From positions 1 to 40,653 of the forward strand of contig CAITYL010000183.1 in NCBI GenBank assembly GCA_903896595.1: DNA of 40,653 nt. Direction: 5' to 3'. The notes under the pieces are model-generated. The model saw nothing but the letters and a program-made list of their open reading frames with translations, had not been told where the DNA came from and ran no database searches. The stretch comes from an uncultured Lentisphaerota bacterium. Its GTDB lineage: Bacteria; Verrucomicrobiota; Lentisphaeria; Oligosphaerales; CAITYL01. This document shows, one piece after another, positions 7,469 to 15,111 of the stretch (position 1 is its first letter; each line of letters starts with the position of its first letter). A program made the translations under genes and the position numbers.

Positions 7469-9292
7469 ATGGAACACCGTTACCGTTCACATACTTGCGG
7501 CGAGCTTCGTGATGCCCACGTGGGACAGGTTGTCCGCCTCTCCGGCTGGGTGCACCGGATCCGCGACCATGGCGGCGTCACCTTTCTGGACCTGCGGGAC
7601 CATTACGGCCTGACCCAGGTGGTCATCCATCCCGACCGTCCGTTCCATCATGAAGGCTCCCACCTGCACGCCGAAACCGTGGCCAGCTTTACCGGCAAGG
7701 TGGTTGCCCGCTCCGCCGAGACGTGCAACGCCAAGCTGGCCACCGGCGGCATCGAAGTGGTGGCCGACGGCATGGAAATCCTCGGCACCGCCGAGACACT
7801 GCCCTTTGCCGTCGCCATTGAGAACGAGTGCGACGAGAACGTCCGCCTCAAGTACCGCTTTCTCGACCTGCGGCGCGACTCCCTGCACCGCAACATCATC
7901 CTGCGTTCCAAGGTCGCCTCCAGCGTCCGCCGCCGCCTCACCGACATGGGCTTTCTGGAGTACCAGACCCCCATCCTCACATGCAGCTCGCCCGAAGGCG
8001 CCCGCGACTTTCTGGTCCCCAGCCGCATGCACCCCGGCAAGTTCTACGCCCTGCCGCAGGCGCCGCAGCTGTTCAAGCAGCTGCTGATGGTCTCCGGGTT
8101 TGACCGCTATTTCCAAATCGCCCCCTGCTTCCGCGACGAGGATGCCCGCGCCGACCGCTCGCCAGGCGAGTTCTACCAGATCGACGTGGAGATGTCCTTT
8201 GTCACCCAGGAGGATGTGTTCGCGGTGATCGAGAAGCTGGTGGGCGGCGTCTTTGAGGAGTTCGGCAACGGCAAGGCGGTCACCGCCACCCCGTTCCCGC
8301 GTTACACCTACCGCGAGTCCATGCTTCGTTTCGGTTCCGACAAGCCGGACCTGCGGATTCCGCTGGAGATCCGGGACGCCACGGAGATCTTCAAGAACAC
8401 CGCGTTCAACGCCTTCCGCCAGACCATTGACAAGGGCGGCCTGGTGCGCGCCCTGCCGGTGCCCGGCATTGCCAGCCAGCCGCGCAGCTTCTTTGACGGC
8501 TTGGTCGGCTTCGCCCAGGAACGGGGAGGCAAAGGACTGGCCTATATCGTCTGGACCGCCGAGGGCGGCATCAAGAGCCCCATTGCCAAGTTCCTCACAC
8601 CCGAGGAAATCGAGGCGCTGCGCCAGCTCGGCGACATGAAGCCTGGCGACGTCATGTTCTTCGTGGCCGACTCCGCAGCCGTCACCCCCAAGCTGGCCGG
8701 CGACATTCGCATCCGCCTGGCCGACCTGCTCAACCTCCGCCGCGACGACGGCTTCAATTTCTGCTGGATCGTCGACTTCCCGATGTATGAGTGGAGCGAC
8801 GAGGAGAAGCGGTGGGACTTCAGCCACAACCCGTTCTCCATGCCCCAGGGCGGCCTCGAAGCGCTCAACGAAAAATCGCCCGGCGACATCTGCGCCTATC
8901 AATACGACTTGGTGTGCAACGGCATCGAACTCTCCAGCGGCGCCATCCGCAACCACCGGCCGGACGTCATGTTCAAGGCGTTCGAGATCGCCGGCTACGG
9001 TCCCGAGGAAGTGGAGAAGCGCTTTGGCGGCCTGCTCAACGCCTTCCGCTATGGCGCCCCGCCTCACGGCGGCATCGCCCCCGGACTGGACCGCATGCTC
9101 ATGCTGCTCACCGGCTCGCCCAACATCCGCGAGGTCATCGCCTTCCCGCTCAACCAGAACGGCCAGGACCTGCTCCTGGGCGCTCCCGGCGAAGTGACCG
9201 AGAAGCAGTTGCGCGAACTCCGCCTCCGCCTCCAGCAACCGCCGGCCCCGGCCCCCAAGCCCGCTGCGGATGCCACCCCCGTGCCGGGCTGA
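7469..9292 (+). CDS. aspS: Aspartyl-tRNA synthetase, bacterial type, probably non-discriminating
   Basis: Class II synthetase of 607 aa that charges tRNA-Asp with aspartate using ATP. The start is the ATG at 7469; the frame opens at 7433, but the extra 12 residues are not conserved-looking. The N-terminal OB fold binds the anticodon ([13 protein letters not shown]). Motif 2 is [15 protein letters not shown] at 221-235, the bacterial GAD insertion follows, and motif 3 is [14 protein letters not shown]. The sequence after motif 3 ([21 protein letters not shown]) resembles synthetases that also charge tRNA-Asn. His34 in RDHGG aligns with the histidine that relaxes tRNA choice in Pseudomonas AspRS. 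If so, Asn-tRNA would be made by GatCAB amidation. The C-terminal tail is rich in Pro and Ala. Confidence 0.97.
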   Translation: MEHRYRSHTCGELRDAHVGQVVRLSGWVHRIRDHGGVTFLDLRDHYGLTQVVIHPDRPFHHEGSHLHAETVASFTGKVVARSAETCNAKLATGGIEVVADGMEILGTAETLPFAVAIENECDENVRLKYRFLDLRRDSLHRNIILRSKVASSVRRRLTDMGFLEYQTPILTCSSPEGARDFLVPSRMHPGKFYALPQAPQLFKQLLMVSGFDRYFQIAPCFRDEDARADRSPGEFYQIDVEMSFVTQEDVFAVIEKLVGGVFEEFGNGKAVTATPFPRYTYRESMLRFGSDKPDLRIPLEIRDATEIFKNTAFNAFRQTIDKGGLVRALPVPGIASQPRSFFDGLVGFAQERGGKGLAYIVWTAEGGIKSPIAKFLTPEEIEALRQLGDMKPGDVMFFVADSAAVTPKLAGDIRIRLADLLNLRRDDGFNFCWIVDFPMYEWSDEEKRWDFSHNPFSMPQGGLEALNEKSPGDICAYQYDLVCNGIELSSGAIRNHRPDVMFKAFEIAGYGPEEVEKRFGGLLNAFRYGAPPHGGIAPGLDRMLMLLTGSPNIREVIAFPLNQNGQDLLLGAPGEVTEKQLRELRLRLQQPPAPAPKPAADATPVPG

Positions 9293-9318
9293 CCTGGCAC
9301 CGTGTAAAACTTAAAGCT

Positions 9319-9456
9319 TCGGATTCACCACGAAGACACGAAGAGCACGAAGATATATTGCGTTAGGGTGAAAACTTAACTTTATTTTACACCGAACATC
9401 GAACATTCAACGTTCAACATCCAACGTGGATTATTCGACGTTGAACGTTGAATGTT
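9319..9456. repeat. Short-period extragenic repeats after aspS
   Basis: Two arrays lie side by side. CACGAAGA is repeated three times with small changes at 9329-9353. Next, ATTCAACGTTCAACATCC (from about 9403) is matched in inverted orientation by GACGTTGAACGTTGAAT (up to about 9453), so the pair can fold. A very similar CACGAAG array is at 28679-28715, preceded by the same TTCGGATTCAC. No gene is visible in 9293-9527. Confidence 0.7.
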
Positions 9457-9527
9457 TGTGACAGCAACGACTTCAATATTCTGCAGTATACTCCCCCCGG
9501 TAGACATGCCGTCATCATGATACTGAA

Positions 9528-9815
9528 CTACTGGTCTTCCAGCCAGCCAAGTGCATCCTGTTCGCTGGTGAAGAGACGGTGTTCATAGCCCGCATTGCAG
9601 GCGACGTCATTCGTAAAATCATAGCTCCGGTCGTCCGGATCGACCACGACGGCTATTCGTGCCCCCGTGAACCCAAAAACCTTGGCGAAATTGTAAATTT
9701 CATAGTCGTCAAGGGTGGCACGGGCATTGGGCGCACCGCGCGCGTCAAAGAGGAAGCGCGGTCTCGGCAACGTCTCACCGAGACGACTGACCTCTTTCAT
9801 GTATGCCACCGTCAT
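9528..9815 (-). CDS. Small SpoIIAA/STAS-like protein, shortened at the N-terminus
   Basis: A 95-aa frame from the ATG at 9815, which overlaps the stop of the VOC gene as ATGA; this favours coupled translation. The sequence (PRPRFLFDARGAPNAR, then FTGARIAVVVDPDDR, then a C-terminal RLFTSEQDALGWLEDQ) follows the beta-alpha pattern of SpoIIAA/STAS-like proteins often annotated as STAS/SEC14 domains. Such proteins are usually 120-130 aa, so the first beta-strands seem to be missing. The frame runs upstream to 9911, but that part lies inside the VOC gene and does not look coding. It may be a surviving fragment that gained a start by overlap, or a genuine short protein. Function is unknown; anti-sigma or membrane-associated roles are only guesses. 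Confidence 0.6.
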   Translation of the reverse strand: MTVAYMKEVSRLGETLPRPRFLFDARGAPNARATLDDYEIYNFAKVFGFTGARIAVVVDPDDRSYDFTNDVACNAGYEHRLFTSEQDALGWLEDQ

Positions 9816-10228
9816 CTCAAGGACAAAATGCAGCTTTCGTGGGTAAGCTGGCAACTGCGGGCGGTGTATTGGTGGAATTCGATCTTGACGCCGTTGGGGT
9901 CCGTGGTCCACATCTGCCAGCTATGGTCGGCGCCGAGCGTCTTCGGAGTCGCCGCGTAGCCGTGTTCGGCGAGGCGCCGGCCAACCGGTTCCAGGTCGTC
10001 AACCTCCAGACAGAAATGCAGGATCGGGCCGGTGGCCGGGGCCGCACGATCATCACATTGGAAGACCTCGACGTACTCTCCCGGACAGAGCTCCAGATAG
10101 AAACCGATCACCCGGCCGTCCCGGATAAAGTCAAAGGCCTTCGTCAAGCCGAGCCCATCACAGTAGAAACGCTCCGTTGCGGCCAGGTCAACCGCGGCGA
10201 GACAAACATGGGCGAAACGCTTGATCAT
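9812..10228 (-). CDS. VOC-family (glyoxalase/bleomycin resistance fold) protein
   Basis: A 138-aa protein of the vicinal oxygen chelate superfamily. It has the paired beta-alpha-beta-beta-beta layout: FAHVCLAAVDLAATERFYCDGLGL at the start, GFYLELCPGEYVEVF at the end of the first half, and ILHFCLEVDDLE with a closing DPNGVKIEFHQY in the second. H8 and the glutamates in EVF and IEF are the expected metal ligands. Such proteins bind a divalent metal and act as lyases, dioxygenases or binding proteins; the substrate cannot be deduced. ATG 10228 overlaps the upstream small gene's stop as ATGA, and its own stop overlaps the next start the same way, so the three genes form one operon. The last ~17 residues (after HQY) are unusual for the family. 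Confidence 0.88.
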   Translation of the reverse strand: MIKRFAHVCLAAVDLAATERFYCDGLGLTKAFDFIRDGRVIGFYLELCPGEYVEVFQCDDRAAPATGPILHFCLEVDDLEPVGRRLAEHGYAATPKTLGADHSWQMWTTDPNGVKIEFHQYTARSCQLTHESCILSLR

Positions 10229-10446
10229 GGTTTTACCCCCTTCTTTGTTGTGGTATTCACGCGGTAAGCAGCTTGCCCGGTCCGCGGTTCCAGCAAGAGT
10301 ATCCATTGGGTGGTGGAATTGGTGATCCGGACTTCGACTCCCGACGGGATCTTCCTGACGATGGCGCCATGACTCTCCACCAAGAGCTTAAGATAGGCCG
10401 TCGCGGATGCGGGTGGAAAGCGGAATGAAATAATGGGGATTTTCAT
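10225..10446 (-). CDS. Small protein of unknown function, first gene of the VOC operon
   Basis: A 73-aa frame, MKIPIISFRFPPASAT through TTTKKGVKP. I do not recognise it. It starts like a beta-strand, has one amphipathic stretch (AYLKLLVESHGAIVRKI) and then two strands, so it may be a small alpha/beta domain, and it is basic at the end. Evidence that it is real is the ATGA overlap with the VOC start and normal codon use. Upstream, AGAAG lies close to the ATG as a weak ribosome site. Confidence 0.6.
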   Translation of the reverse strand: MKIPIISFRFPPASATAYLKLLVESHGAIVRKIPSGVEVRITNSTTQWILLLEPRTGQAAYRVNTTTKKGVKP

Positions 10447-10509
10447 GGTCTTCTACGATTAACCATATTCTGGAGGTGCATTCAAAAGTAACGTGGTTTT
10501 CCCATAACC

Positions 10510-10646
10510 GGGAGCCGCCCGTCCTCGGGCGGACGAACCCGTCATCGTCGGAGACGTGCATCATTGGTTTGGCGGACGGTGGCCACTAAAAAAGGGCGGA
10601 ACTGGTGTGACGCCATCGCTATCCGCCCGAGGACGGGCGGCTCCCG
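10510..10646. repeat. REP-like pair in inverted orientation (copies A1 and A2)
   Basis: A1 (10510-10566) begins GGGAGCCGCCCGTCCTCGGG and folds CCGCCCG/CGGGCGG; it continues into a conserved tail (GACGAACCCGTCATCGTCGG, then AGACG). A2 (10623-10646) is the core hairpin plus GGCTCCC in opposite orientation, without the tail. Two such units facing each other within 140 bp resemble a REPIN. Full-length copies A3 (11370-11423) and A4 (14993-15049) are nearby. Confidence 0.85.
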
Positions 10647-10668
10647 GTCTTGATATAACGCCGACATT

Positions 10669-10692
10669 AAAAAGCGGCAAAGGAATTGTCGC
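10669..10692 (-). terminator. Terminator-like hairpin (repeat C1) after tag
   Basis: On the minus strand GCGACAA and TTGCCGC pair around the loop TTCCT and are followed by TTTTT. It lies 80 bp after the tag stop and would end that transcript. The same sequence, with its flank GCACTCCAA, recurs at 13604-13638 in opposite orientation, so this terminator is part of a mobile-looking repeat. Confidence 0.65.
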
Positions 10693-10711
10693 ACTCCAAG
10701 AACGGTGCCAC

Positions 10712-10760
10712 TTTGACGGAGGGTTTGGGAACCGCCTTTCCTTAAACGGGGGTTCCCAAC
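10712..10760. repeat. 49-bp extragenic element (copy E1)
   Basis: Starts TTTGACGGAGGGTTTGGGAA and ends GGGGGTTCCCAAC. GTTTGGGAACC and GGTTCCCAAC form an imperfect hairpin. It matches 26014-26062 at 47 of 49 positions. It lies just past the tag stop codon. Confidence 0.85.
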
Positions 10761-10771
10761 TGGCATCCTGG

Positions 10772-11347
10772 TCATGCACCGCGCCTTCCCAGCTCGACGT
10801 GGCGGAAGCAGCCGGTGACGTGGTCGTTGACCATGCCGACGGCTTGCATGAAGGAATAGCAGATGGTGGAGCCGACGAAGTTGCAGCCGCGCTTCTTCAG
10901 TTCCTTGCTCATGGCGTCCGACTCCGGCGTGCATGCGGGCATCCCGCGCAGAGTGGTCCAGGCGTTCTGGCGGGGCACGCCATCCACGAAGCGCCAGAGG
11001 AACGCGCTGAGCGAACCGGTCTCCTGGATAATGGCCAGGGCCGCCTGAGCGTTTTGGATGGCCGAGCGGATTTTGAGGCGGTTGCGGACAATGCCCGGAT
11101 CGGCCAGCAGCCGCTGGACGTCGGCGTCCCCATAAGCGGCGACCCGCTTGATCTCGAAATTATCAAAGGCCCGCCGGTAGTTCTCGCGCTTGCGGAGGAT
11201 GGTCAGCCAGCTCAGGCCGGCCTGGGCGCCCTCAAGCACCAGCATTTCGAACAGGTGCCGGTCGTCATGGGCCGGCACACCCCACTCCTCATCGTGGTAC
11301 GCCAGATAGAGCGGATCATTGGTGCACCAGTCGCAGCGGTGGGTCAT
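10772..11347 (-). CDS. tag: DNA-3-methyladenine glycosylase I
   Basis: A 191-aa base-excision repair enzyme that removes 3-methyladenine from alkylated DNA. The whole protein matches the Tag family: RCDWCTNDPLYLAYHDEEWG at the N-terminus, FEMLVLEGAQAGLSWLTILRKR (catalytic-pocket helix with the family-typical Glu), and KKRGCNFVGSTICYSFMQA. The zinc site looks intact: C5 and H18 at the N-terminus, and His and Cys in NDHVTGC at the C-terminus. The length is normal. The gene is alone between two repeat clusters, with its start 17 bp from repeat A3 side sequence, and it probably has its own promoter. A terminator-like repeat follows it. Confidence 0.96.
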   Translation of the reverse strand: MTHRCDWCTNDPLYLAYHDEEWGVPAHDDRHLFEMLVLEGAQAGLSWLTILRKRENYRRAFDNFEIKRVAAYGDADVQRLLADPGIVRNRLKIRSAIQNAQAALAIIQETGSLSAFLWRFVDGVPRQNAWTTLRGMPACTPESDAMSKELKKRGCNFVGSTICYSFMQAVGMVNDHVTGCFRHVELGRRGA

Positions 11348-11369
11348 CTAGTGGCGCCTTATTCAATAA

Positions 11370-11423
11370 TTACGCGCGTCTCCGACGAGCACGGGTTCGT
11401 CCGCCCGAGGACGGGCGGCTCCC
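11370..11423. repeat. REP-like element (copy A3)
   Basis: Reverse orientation relative to A1. It includes the tail (GCGCGTCTCCGACGAGCACG) and the core hairpin CCGCCCG/CGGGCGG ending GGCTCCC. It lies just upstream of tag. Three substitutions separate it from A4 in the tail. Confidence 0.85.
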
Positions 11424-11455
11424 AAAGTACACATCAGCCGCTGTGCTTTGTGCCT

Positions 11456-11530
11456 TTTGCGGATTCCGCAGGCCGCCCCTGCTGTCCAATCCTGGTTTAT
11501 CGCGCAACAGCGGCCTGCGGAATCCGCAAA
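11456..11530. repeat. 75-bp hairpin element with 21-bp perfect arms (copy B1)
   Basis: Arms at 11456-11476 and 11510-11530 are perfect inverted repeats; each is 21 bp and contains GGATTCCGCAGGCCGC. The 33-nt loop has the same length as in copy B2 (25926-26000), where the arms are identical. An E-like fragment ending GGCCCCAAC follows at about 11531-11562. No gene lies in 11348-11574. Confidence 0.9.
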
Positions 11531-11574
11531 GGGAGCACCCTTTTTCAAAAGGGTGGCCCCAACCGACCATAATG

Positions 11575-12000
11575 TCATGCACCCCCGCGGGCGACCCACT
11601 TGTCGAGGCCGGCGATATTCAGGACTTTGTGGCATTCGGAGCTTGGGTTGACCAGGTGAAATTTTCCTTCGCCCTTGAGTTTGGCGGTCACCAGGCAGAT
11701 CCGCAAGAATGCGGAGGAAATGAAGCTGACCTCCTTGAGGTCGAACACCACGCTGGCGCCAACCTCCTTCAGCACCTCCACCAAGCGACAGGCCTCCAGC
11801 TCCAGGGCGGCATTAGACCCCATCTTGCCCCTGAAGCGGCAGATGAGGGCGGCTTCAGGGCCGGCGGCAAAGGTGACCAGGAAGTCCTGGTCGGGAGTTT
11901 GGCAGGTGTGCATGCTGGCAACCAACCGTTCGAAAGTCGCCGGGGTCGGCTCCTTGAGCCAAGCCGCGTGCGACTCCGGGCAATAGTTTACGCTTGACAT
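11575..12000 (-). CDS. STAS-domain protein, anti-anti-sigma-factor-like
   Basis: A 141-aa protein. Residues ~45-135 form a STAS domain: LICRFRGKMGSNAALELEAC, VVFDLKEVSFISSAFLRI, then KFHLVNPSSECHKVLNIAGL. The segment DLKEVSFISSAF is the place where SpoIIAA-type antagonists are phosphorylated; S95 or S96 would be the acceptor. The ~40-residue N-terminal part is not recognised and holds two cysteines. In the family such proteins switch partners with a serine kinase/anti-sigma factor. ATG 12000 has a good ribosome site (AGGAG), and it lies 17 bp after the aldehyde dehydrogenase stop, so the two are likely co-transcribed. No anti-sigma kinase is in the window. Confidence 0.85.
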   Translation of the reverse strand: MSSVNYCPESHAAWLKEPTPATFERLVASMHTCQTPDQDFLVTFAAGPEAALICRFRGKMGSNAALELEACRLVEVLKEVGASVVFDLKEVSFISSAFLRICLVTAKLKGEGKFHLVNPSSECHKVLNIAGLDKWVARGGA

Positions 12001-12017
12001 GGCCGTTCTCCTGTCCT

Positions 12018-13463
12018 TCAGTAGTTGATATTGTAACGGGTGACCAGCGCTTCCGGGCTTAGGCTTTCGTCGAAGAAGAGCGTTTGATCGAAACGCTTCA
12101 GCCGTTCGTTGTCACGGCGCCGGGCCACGCGCTGGATATTGAGCAGGTGCTTGGCGCTGATGTTGTCAGTGGTAATGTTCTTGCCGGCGGTTCCGCATCC
12201 CAGCGTGAAGGAGGGCGAGAGCATGTTGTAGATGCCGCCCACCGCGCCATGCGATGAGGGAACATTGACGACGATCCGGCCGGCGTTCATCAGGGTCGCG
12301 AACTTTTCGATGGCCGCGTTGTCGTTGGAGAAGATGCTTGCCGAGTGGCCGATGCCGCCGTGATAGTTCAGGTCCAGGCACAGGCTGACGGCCGCGTCGA
12401 AACCGTCGGCGGTGTAGAAGGCGAGGATCGGCGCGAGGATCTCGGAGGAGAGCGGGTAGTCATTGCCGACGCCGTTGAGCGGGGCCAGCAGCATCCGGAC
12501 CTCCGCGGGAATGCTGAGGCCGGCCAGTTCGGCAATGCGTTGGACGGACTGGCCGACCACTGCGGCGTTCATCATGCCCTTGTCGCGGTCAAAGGCCACC
12601 GCTTCGACCGCCTTTACTTCCGCCGCATTCAGAAAATAGCCGCCGTTCCGCGTGAATTCGGCGATGGCCGCGTCCTTGAAGCTGGCGTCCACCACCACCG
12701 CCTGTTCGCTGGCGCAAATTGTCCCGTTATCGAAGGTCTTGGAGATGAAGATTTGCGCCACCGCGAAAGGCAGGTCGGCGCTTTTCTCAATGAAGACGGG
12801 GACATTGCCCGCGCCCACCCCGATGGCGGGCGTGCCGGAGCTGTAGGCGGCCTTGACCAGGCCGCCGCCGCCGGTGGCGAGAATGATCGCCAGGTCCGGG
12901 TGGTTCATCAGCGCCTGCGTATGCTCACGCGTTTCGTGAACGCTCCACTGAATGCAGTCGTCGGGCGCGCCGGCGGCCAGCGCGGCGGCATAACAGACCT
13001 TGGCAGTTTCAACGGAGCAGCCACTCGCCTTGCGGTGCGGGCTGATGATGATGGGGTTCCGGGATTTCAGGGCGATCAGGATCTTGAAGATCACCGTCGA
13101 GGTGGGGTTGGTGACCGGCGTCACCGCCAGCACCGGCCCGACCGGCTGGGCGATCTCCATCAGCCCCGTCACGGGGTCGTCCTTGATGACGCCGACGGTC
13201 TTTTCGTTCTTGATCGCCTCGTAAACGATCAGCGCGGCCACGGCGTTCTTGACCACTTTGTCCTGCCAAACGCCCATGCCGGTCTCCTCATGGGCCATTT
13301 TCGCCAGGCGCACGCGCTCCCTGAGGGCGGCGAGCTGGACCGCCTTGACGACGGCGTCCGTCTGGGTCTGATCGAACTGGCTGAAAACGGCGGCCGCTGA
13401 ACGGGCTTTTTCGAGCAACTCGTTCGCGACGGCCCGGGCGTCCATTGTTTCCTTGGTTTCCAT
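12018..13463 (-). CDS. Acetylating aldehyde dehydrogenase, stand-alone AdhE-N-terminal type
   Basis: A 481-aa CoA-dependent aldehyde dehydrogenase that interconverts acetyl-CoA and acetaldehyde with NAD(H). C250 in TFDNGTICASEQAVVV is the catalytic cysteine. VGPVLAVTPVTNPTSTVIFK and ATGGGGLVKAAYSSGTPAIG form the nucleotide- and CoA-binding parts. The ending (FTLGCGTAGKNITTDNISAK, then HLLNIQRVARRR) resembles the end of the aldehyde domain in bifunctional AdhE, but here the protein stops about 30 residues later instead of joining an iron alcohol dehydrogenase. There is no microcompartment-targeting peptide that I recognise and no shell genes nearby. Start 13463 has GAGGTG upstream. It should act in fermentation or ethanol use in the cytoplasm. 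A STAS gene follows in the same operon. Confidence 0.9.
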   Translation of the reverse strand: METKETMDARAVANELLEKARSAAAVFSQFDQTQTDAVVKAVQLAALRERVRLAKMAHEETGMGVWQDKVVKNAVAALIVYEAIKNEKTVGVIKDDPVTGLMEIAQPVGPVLAVTPVTNPTSTVIFKILIALKSRNPIIISPHRKASGCSVETAKVCYAAALAAGAPDDCIQWSVHETREHTQALMNHPDLAIILATGGGGLVKAAYSSGTPAIGVGAGNVPVFIEKSADLPFAVAQIFISKTFDNGTICASEQAVVVDASFKDAAIAEFTRNGGYFLNAAEVKAVEAVAFDRDKGMMNAAVVGQSVQRIAELAGLSIPAEVRMLLAPLNGVGNDYPLSSEILAPILAFYTADGFDAAVSLCLDLNYHGGIGHSASIFSNDNAAIEKFATLMNAGRIVVNVPSSHGAVGGIYNMLSPSFTLGCGTAGKNITTDNISAKHLLNIQRVARRRDNERLKRFDQTLFFDESLSPEALVTRYNINY

Positions 13464-13772
13464 GGGGCGGCACCTCGTTTGGGGGGCTGGCGGTTATCCT
13501 TCGTCAGGCTGAAGCTGGTTAGGCTGTAGGCTGTAGACTGTAGGTAAAGGCGCTCGCAACAACTCCCTTTGACCGCAGGGTGTTCCGGTGTTCAGGAAAA
13601 CCATTTTTGGAGTGCGGCAATTCCTTTGCCGTTTTTTTATACCCAACCAGGCCGGTTCAAGCACAAAACTGCTGCCCACCACCCGCACAACCCAGCTGGG
13701 TGAACTTTAGCGTGCCGAAACCAAAACGTCAACCAGAATCCCGTTGCAACCGTGGGCGTTAGCCGCCAGCTC
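13464..13772. repeat. Repeat-filled gap upstream of the aldehyde dehydrogenase, with C2
   Basis: Holds GGCTGTAGGCTGTAGACTG and its flanks (about 13520-13545), an 8-nt-period array, and repeat C2 (13604-13638). C2 folds CGGCAA/TTGCCG around TTCCT and is followed by seven T on the plus strand, so it is a good plus-strand terminator. No plus-strand gene precedes it; it looks like a repeat carrying a terminator. No gene is visible. Confidence 0.7.
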
Positions 13773-13890
13773 TAGCCTGGATTATTCATACGAACGGATC
13801 GGAAGGTGCTGTAGCTGAGCGCTTGTAGCGCGGCGGAGATGTCCCGCCGGGCTACAAGCCCTGAGCTACAGTGATGAATAATCCCGGCTA
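13773..13890. repeat. 118-bp nested palindrome at the end of the oxidoreductase gene
   Basis: Outer arms 13773-13789 and 13874-13890 match at 16 of 17 positions and contain GGATTATTCAT. Inside lie GTAGCTGAG...CTTGTAGC and GCTACAAG...GAGCTAC, and within them a short GC-rich hairpin. The last three bases of the right arm are the stop codon of the Gfo/Idh/MocA gene, so the element ends exactly in that stop. Confidence 0.85.
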
Positions 13891-14922
13891 GCTGTAAACC
13901 GCGGGGATCGCCCGGCCGGTTACGGCGCTGCGGTTGGCCAAATCCAGGATGTGAATCGGACGGCGCGACCATTCGCCGGTGATGACCAGCTTGGTGCCCT
14001 TGACCAGGTGGTCGGCAATGTTCTGATACAATTTCCAGCCTTCGGCGGGCGGATTCGGATGGCGGGTGGTCACCGTTTTATCACCATCATGGGTGATGAC
14101 CTCGACCGCGTCCCAATTCAGCACCATGGAGCCCAGGGTGCCGGTAGCCTCAATCAGGCCGCGCCGCGGATTGGACTCGAGCTGCGACACCAGCAACGAC
14201 ATCCATTTGCCGTTGCGGAACCGGACCACGGCGAACCCCTCGTCCTCAATACCGTCCTTGCCCCACTTGGTCTGCGGCGCCCAAAACCCGGTCTTGGCAA
14301 AGCCGCTGACTTCGGCGATCTCGCTCTTGCCCAGCAATTGCAGGCCGTATTCCAGCAAATGGACGCCCCAATCGTAGAGAATGCCGCCGGAAATGCTCTT
14401 GCTACTGCGCCACCAGTCGCCGGGCTTGCTCCAGTTGCCCATGTGCGCCTCGACGCGGCAAACCTCGCCGATGACCCCGGCTTTGACCAGTTCCATGGCC
14501 TTGAGAATCCAGCCGTCCCAGTGCCGGTTGTGGTAGGTGGAAATGACCACGCCGCTTTTTTTCGCGGCGGCGATCATGGCGTCGCACTCATCCGTGGTGA
14601 TCGCCAGTGGTTTCTCGCAAACCACATGCCGGCCGGCCTTGAGGCATTGAATCGCCAGCTCGGCATGGGTGTTGTGCGGGGTGATGATGGCGACCAGATT
14701 GACCTTGGACTTCTTCAGCATGGCCGCGACACTGCTGTACGTCTCAATGCCGGGAAACTCATCGGCGGCGATCTTGAGCCGGGCCGGATCAACCTCGACC
14801 ACGGCCACAGGGGTCATGCCCGCCTGTTTCATCTCATTGAGGTGGGCACGGCCCATGTTGAAGGCACCACCGTAGCCGATGACGCCAACCTTGATCTCCG
14901 CCGCTTTCTTGAACTTAGCCAT
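13888..14922 (-). CDS. Gfo/Idh/MocA-family oxidoreductase
   Basis: A 344-aa NAD(P)-dependent sugar dehydrogenase-type enzyme. The N-terminal Rossmann fold has the glycine motif in IKVGVIGYGGAFNMG, an acidic residue at the end of strand 2 (VAVVEVDPAR), and the family signature CEKPLA, whose lysine is catalytic. The C-terminal alpha/beta domain holds HWDGWILKAMELVKAGVIGE and GGILYDWGVHLLEYGLQLLG, with the Asp/His pair expected in the active site. Start 14922 has GGAGGA just upstream. It follows the ThuA gene after a 189-bp gap that carries REP copy A4. In PVC bacteria such pairs act in sugar degradation. No signal peptide is present, so it is cytoplasmic. Substrate is not predictable. Confidence 0.93.
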   Translation of the reverse strand: MAKFKKAAEIKVGVIGYGGAFNMGRAHLNEMKQAGMTPVAVVEVDPARLKIAADEFPGIETYSSVAAMLKKSKVNLVAIITPHNTHAELAIQCLKAGRHVVCEKPLAITTDECDAMIAAAKKSGVVISTYHNRHWDGWILKAMELVKAGVIGEVCRVEAHMGNWSKPGDWWRSSKSISGGILYDWGVHLLEYGLQLLGKSEIAEVSGFAKTGFWAPQTKWGKDGIEDEGFAVVRFRNGKWMSLLVSQLESNPRRGLIEATGTLGSMVLNWDAVEVITHDGDKTVTTRHPNPPAEGWKLYQNIADHLVKGTKLVITGEWSRRPIHILDLANRSAVTGRAIPAVYS

Positions 14923-14992
14923 GATTGCATCCTCCGGTTGGAAAATTCATTGGGGAGCCGTTTTCACCAGTCCCGATCCGGTTGGCACCGTT

Positions 14993-15049
14993 AATGATGC
15001 GCGTCTCCGACGATGACGGGTTCGTCCGCCCGAGGACGGGCGGCTCCCA
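14993..15049. repeat. REP-like element (copy A4)
   Basis: Full-length copy with ATGATGCGCGTCTCCGACGA, the tail, and the core hairpin ending GGCTCCC. It lies between the ThuA and Gfo/Idh/MocA genes, where it may protect the upstream mRNA or reduce downstream expression. Confidence 0.88.
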
Positions 15050-15111
15050 GGTATGGAAAATCCTCGTTCCTTCTGAAACCACCTCTGGGGATTCGCACTC
15101 CGCACTCCGCA

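Noticed and set aside
7487..9238. 583-aa open frame on the minus strand opposite aspS
   Set aside because: It mirrors a GC-rich real gene whose codon pattern leaves the antisense strand open. The sequence is a biased mix of Ala, Gly, Val and His without family motifs.
10556..11572. 338-aa open frame on the plus strand
   Set aside because: It covers the antisense of tag and runs through repeats A3 and B1; its ends are translated repeat sequence.
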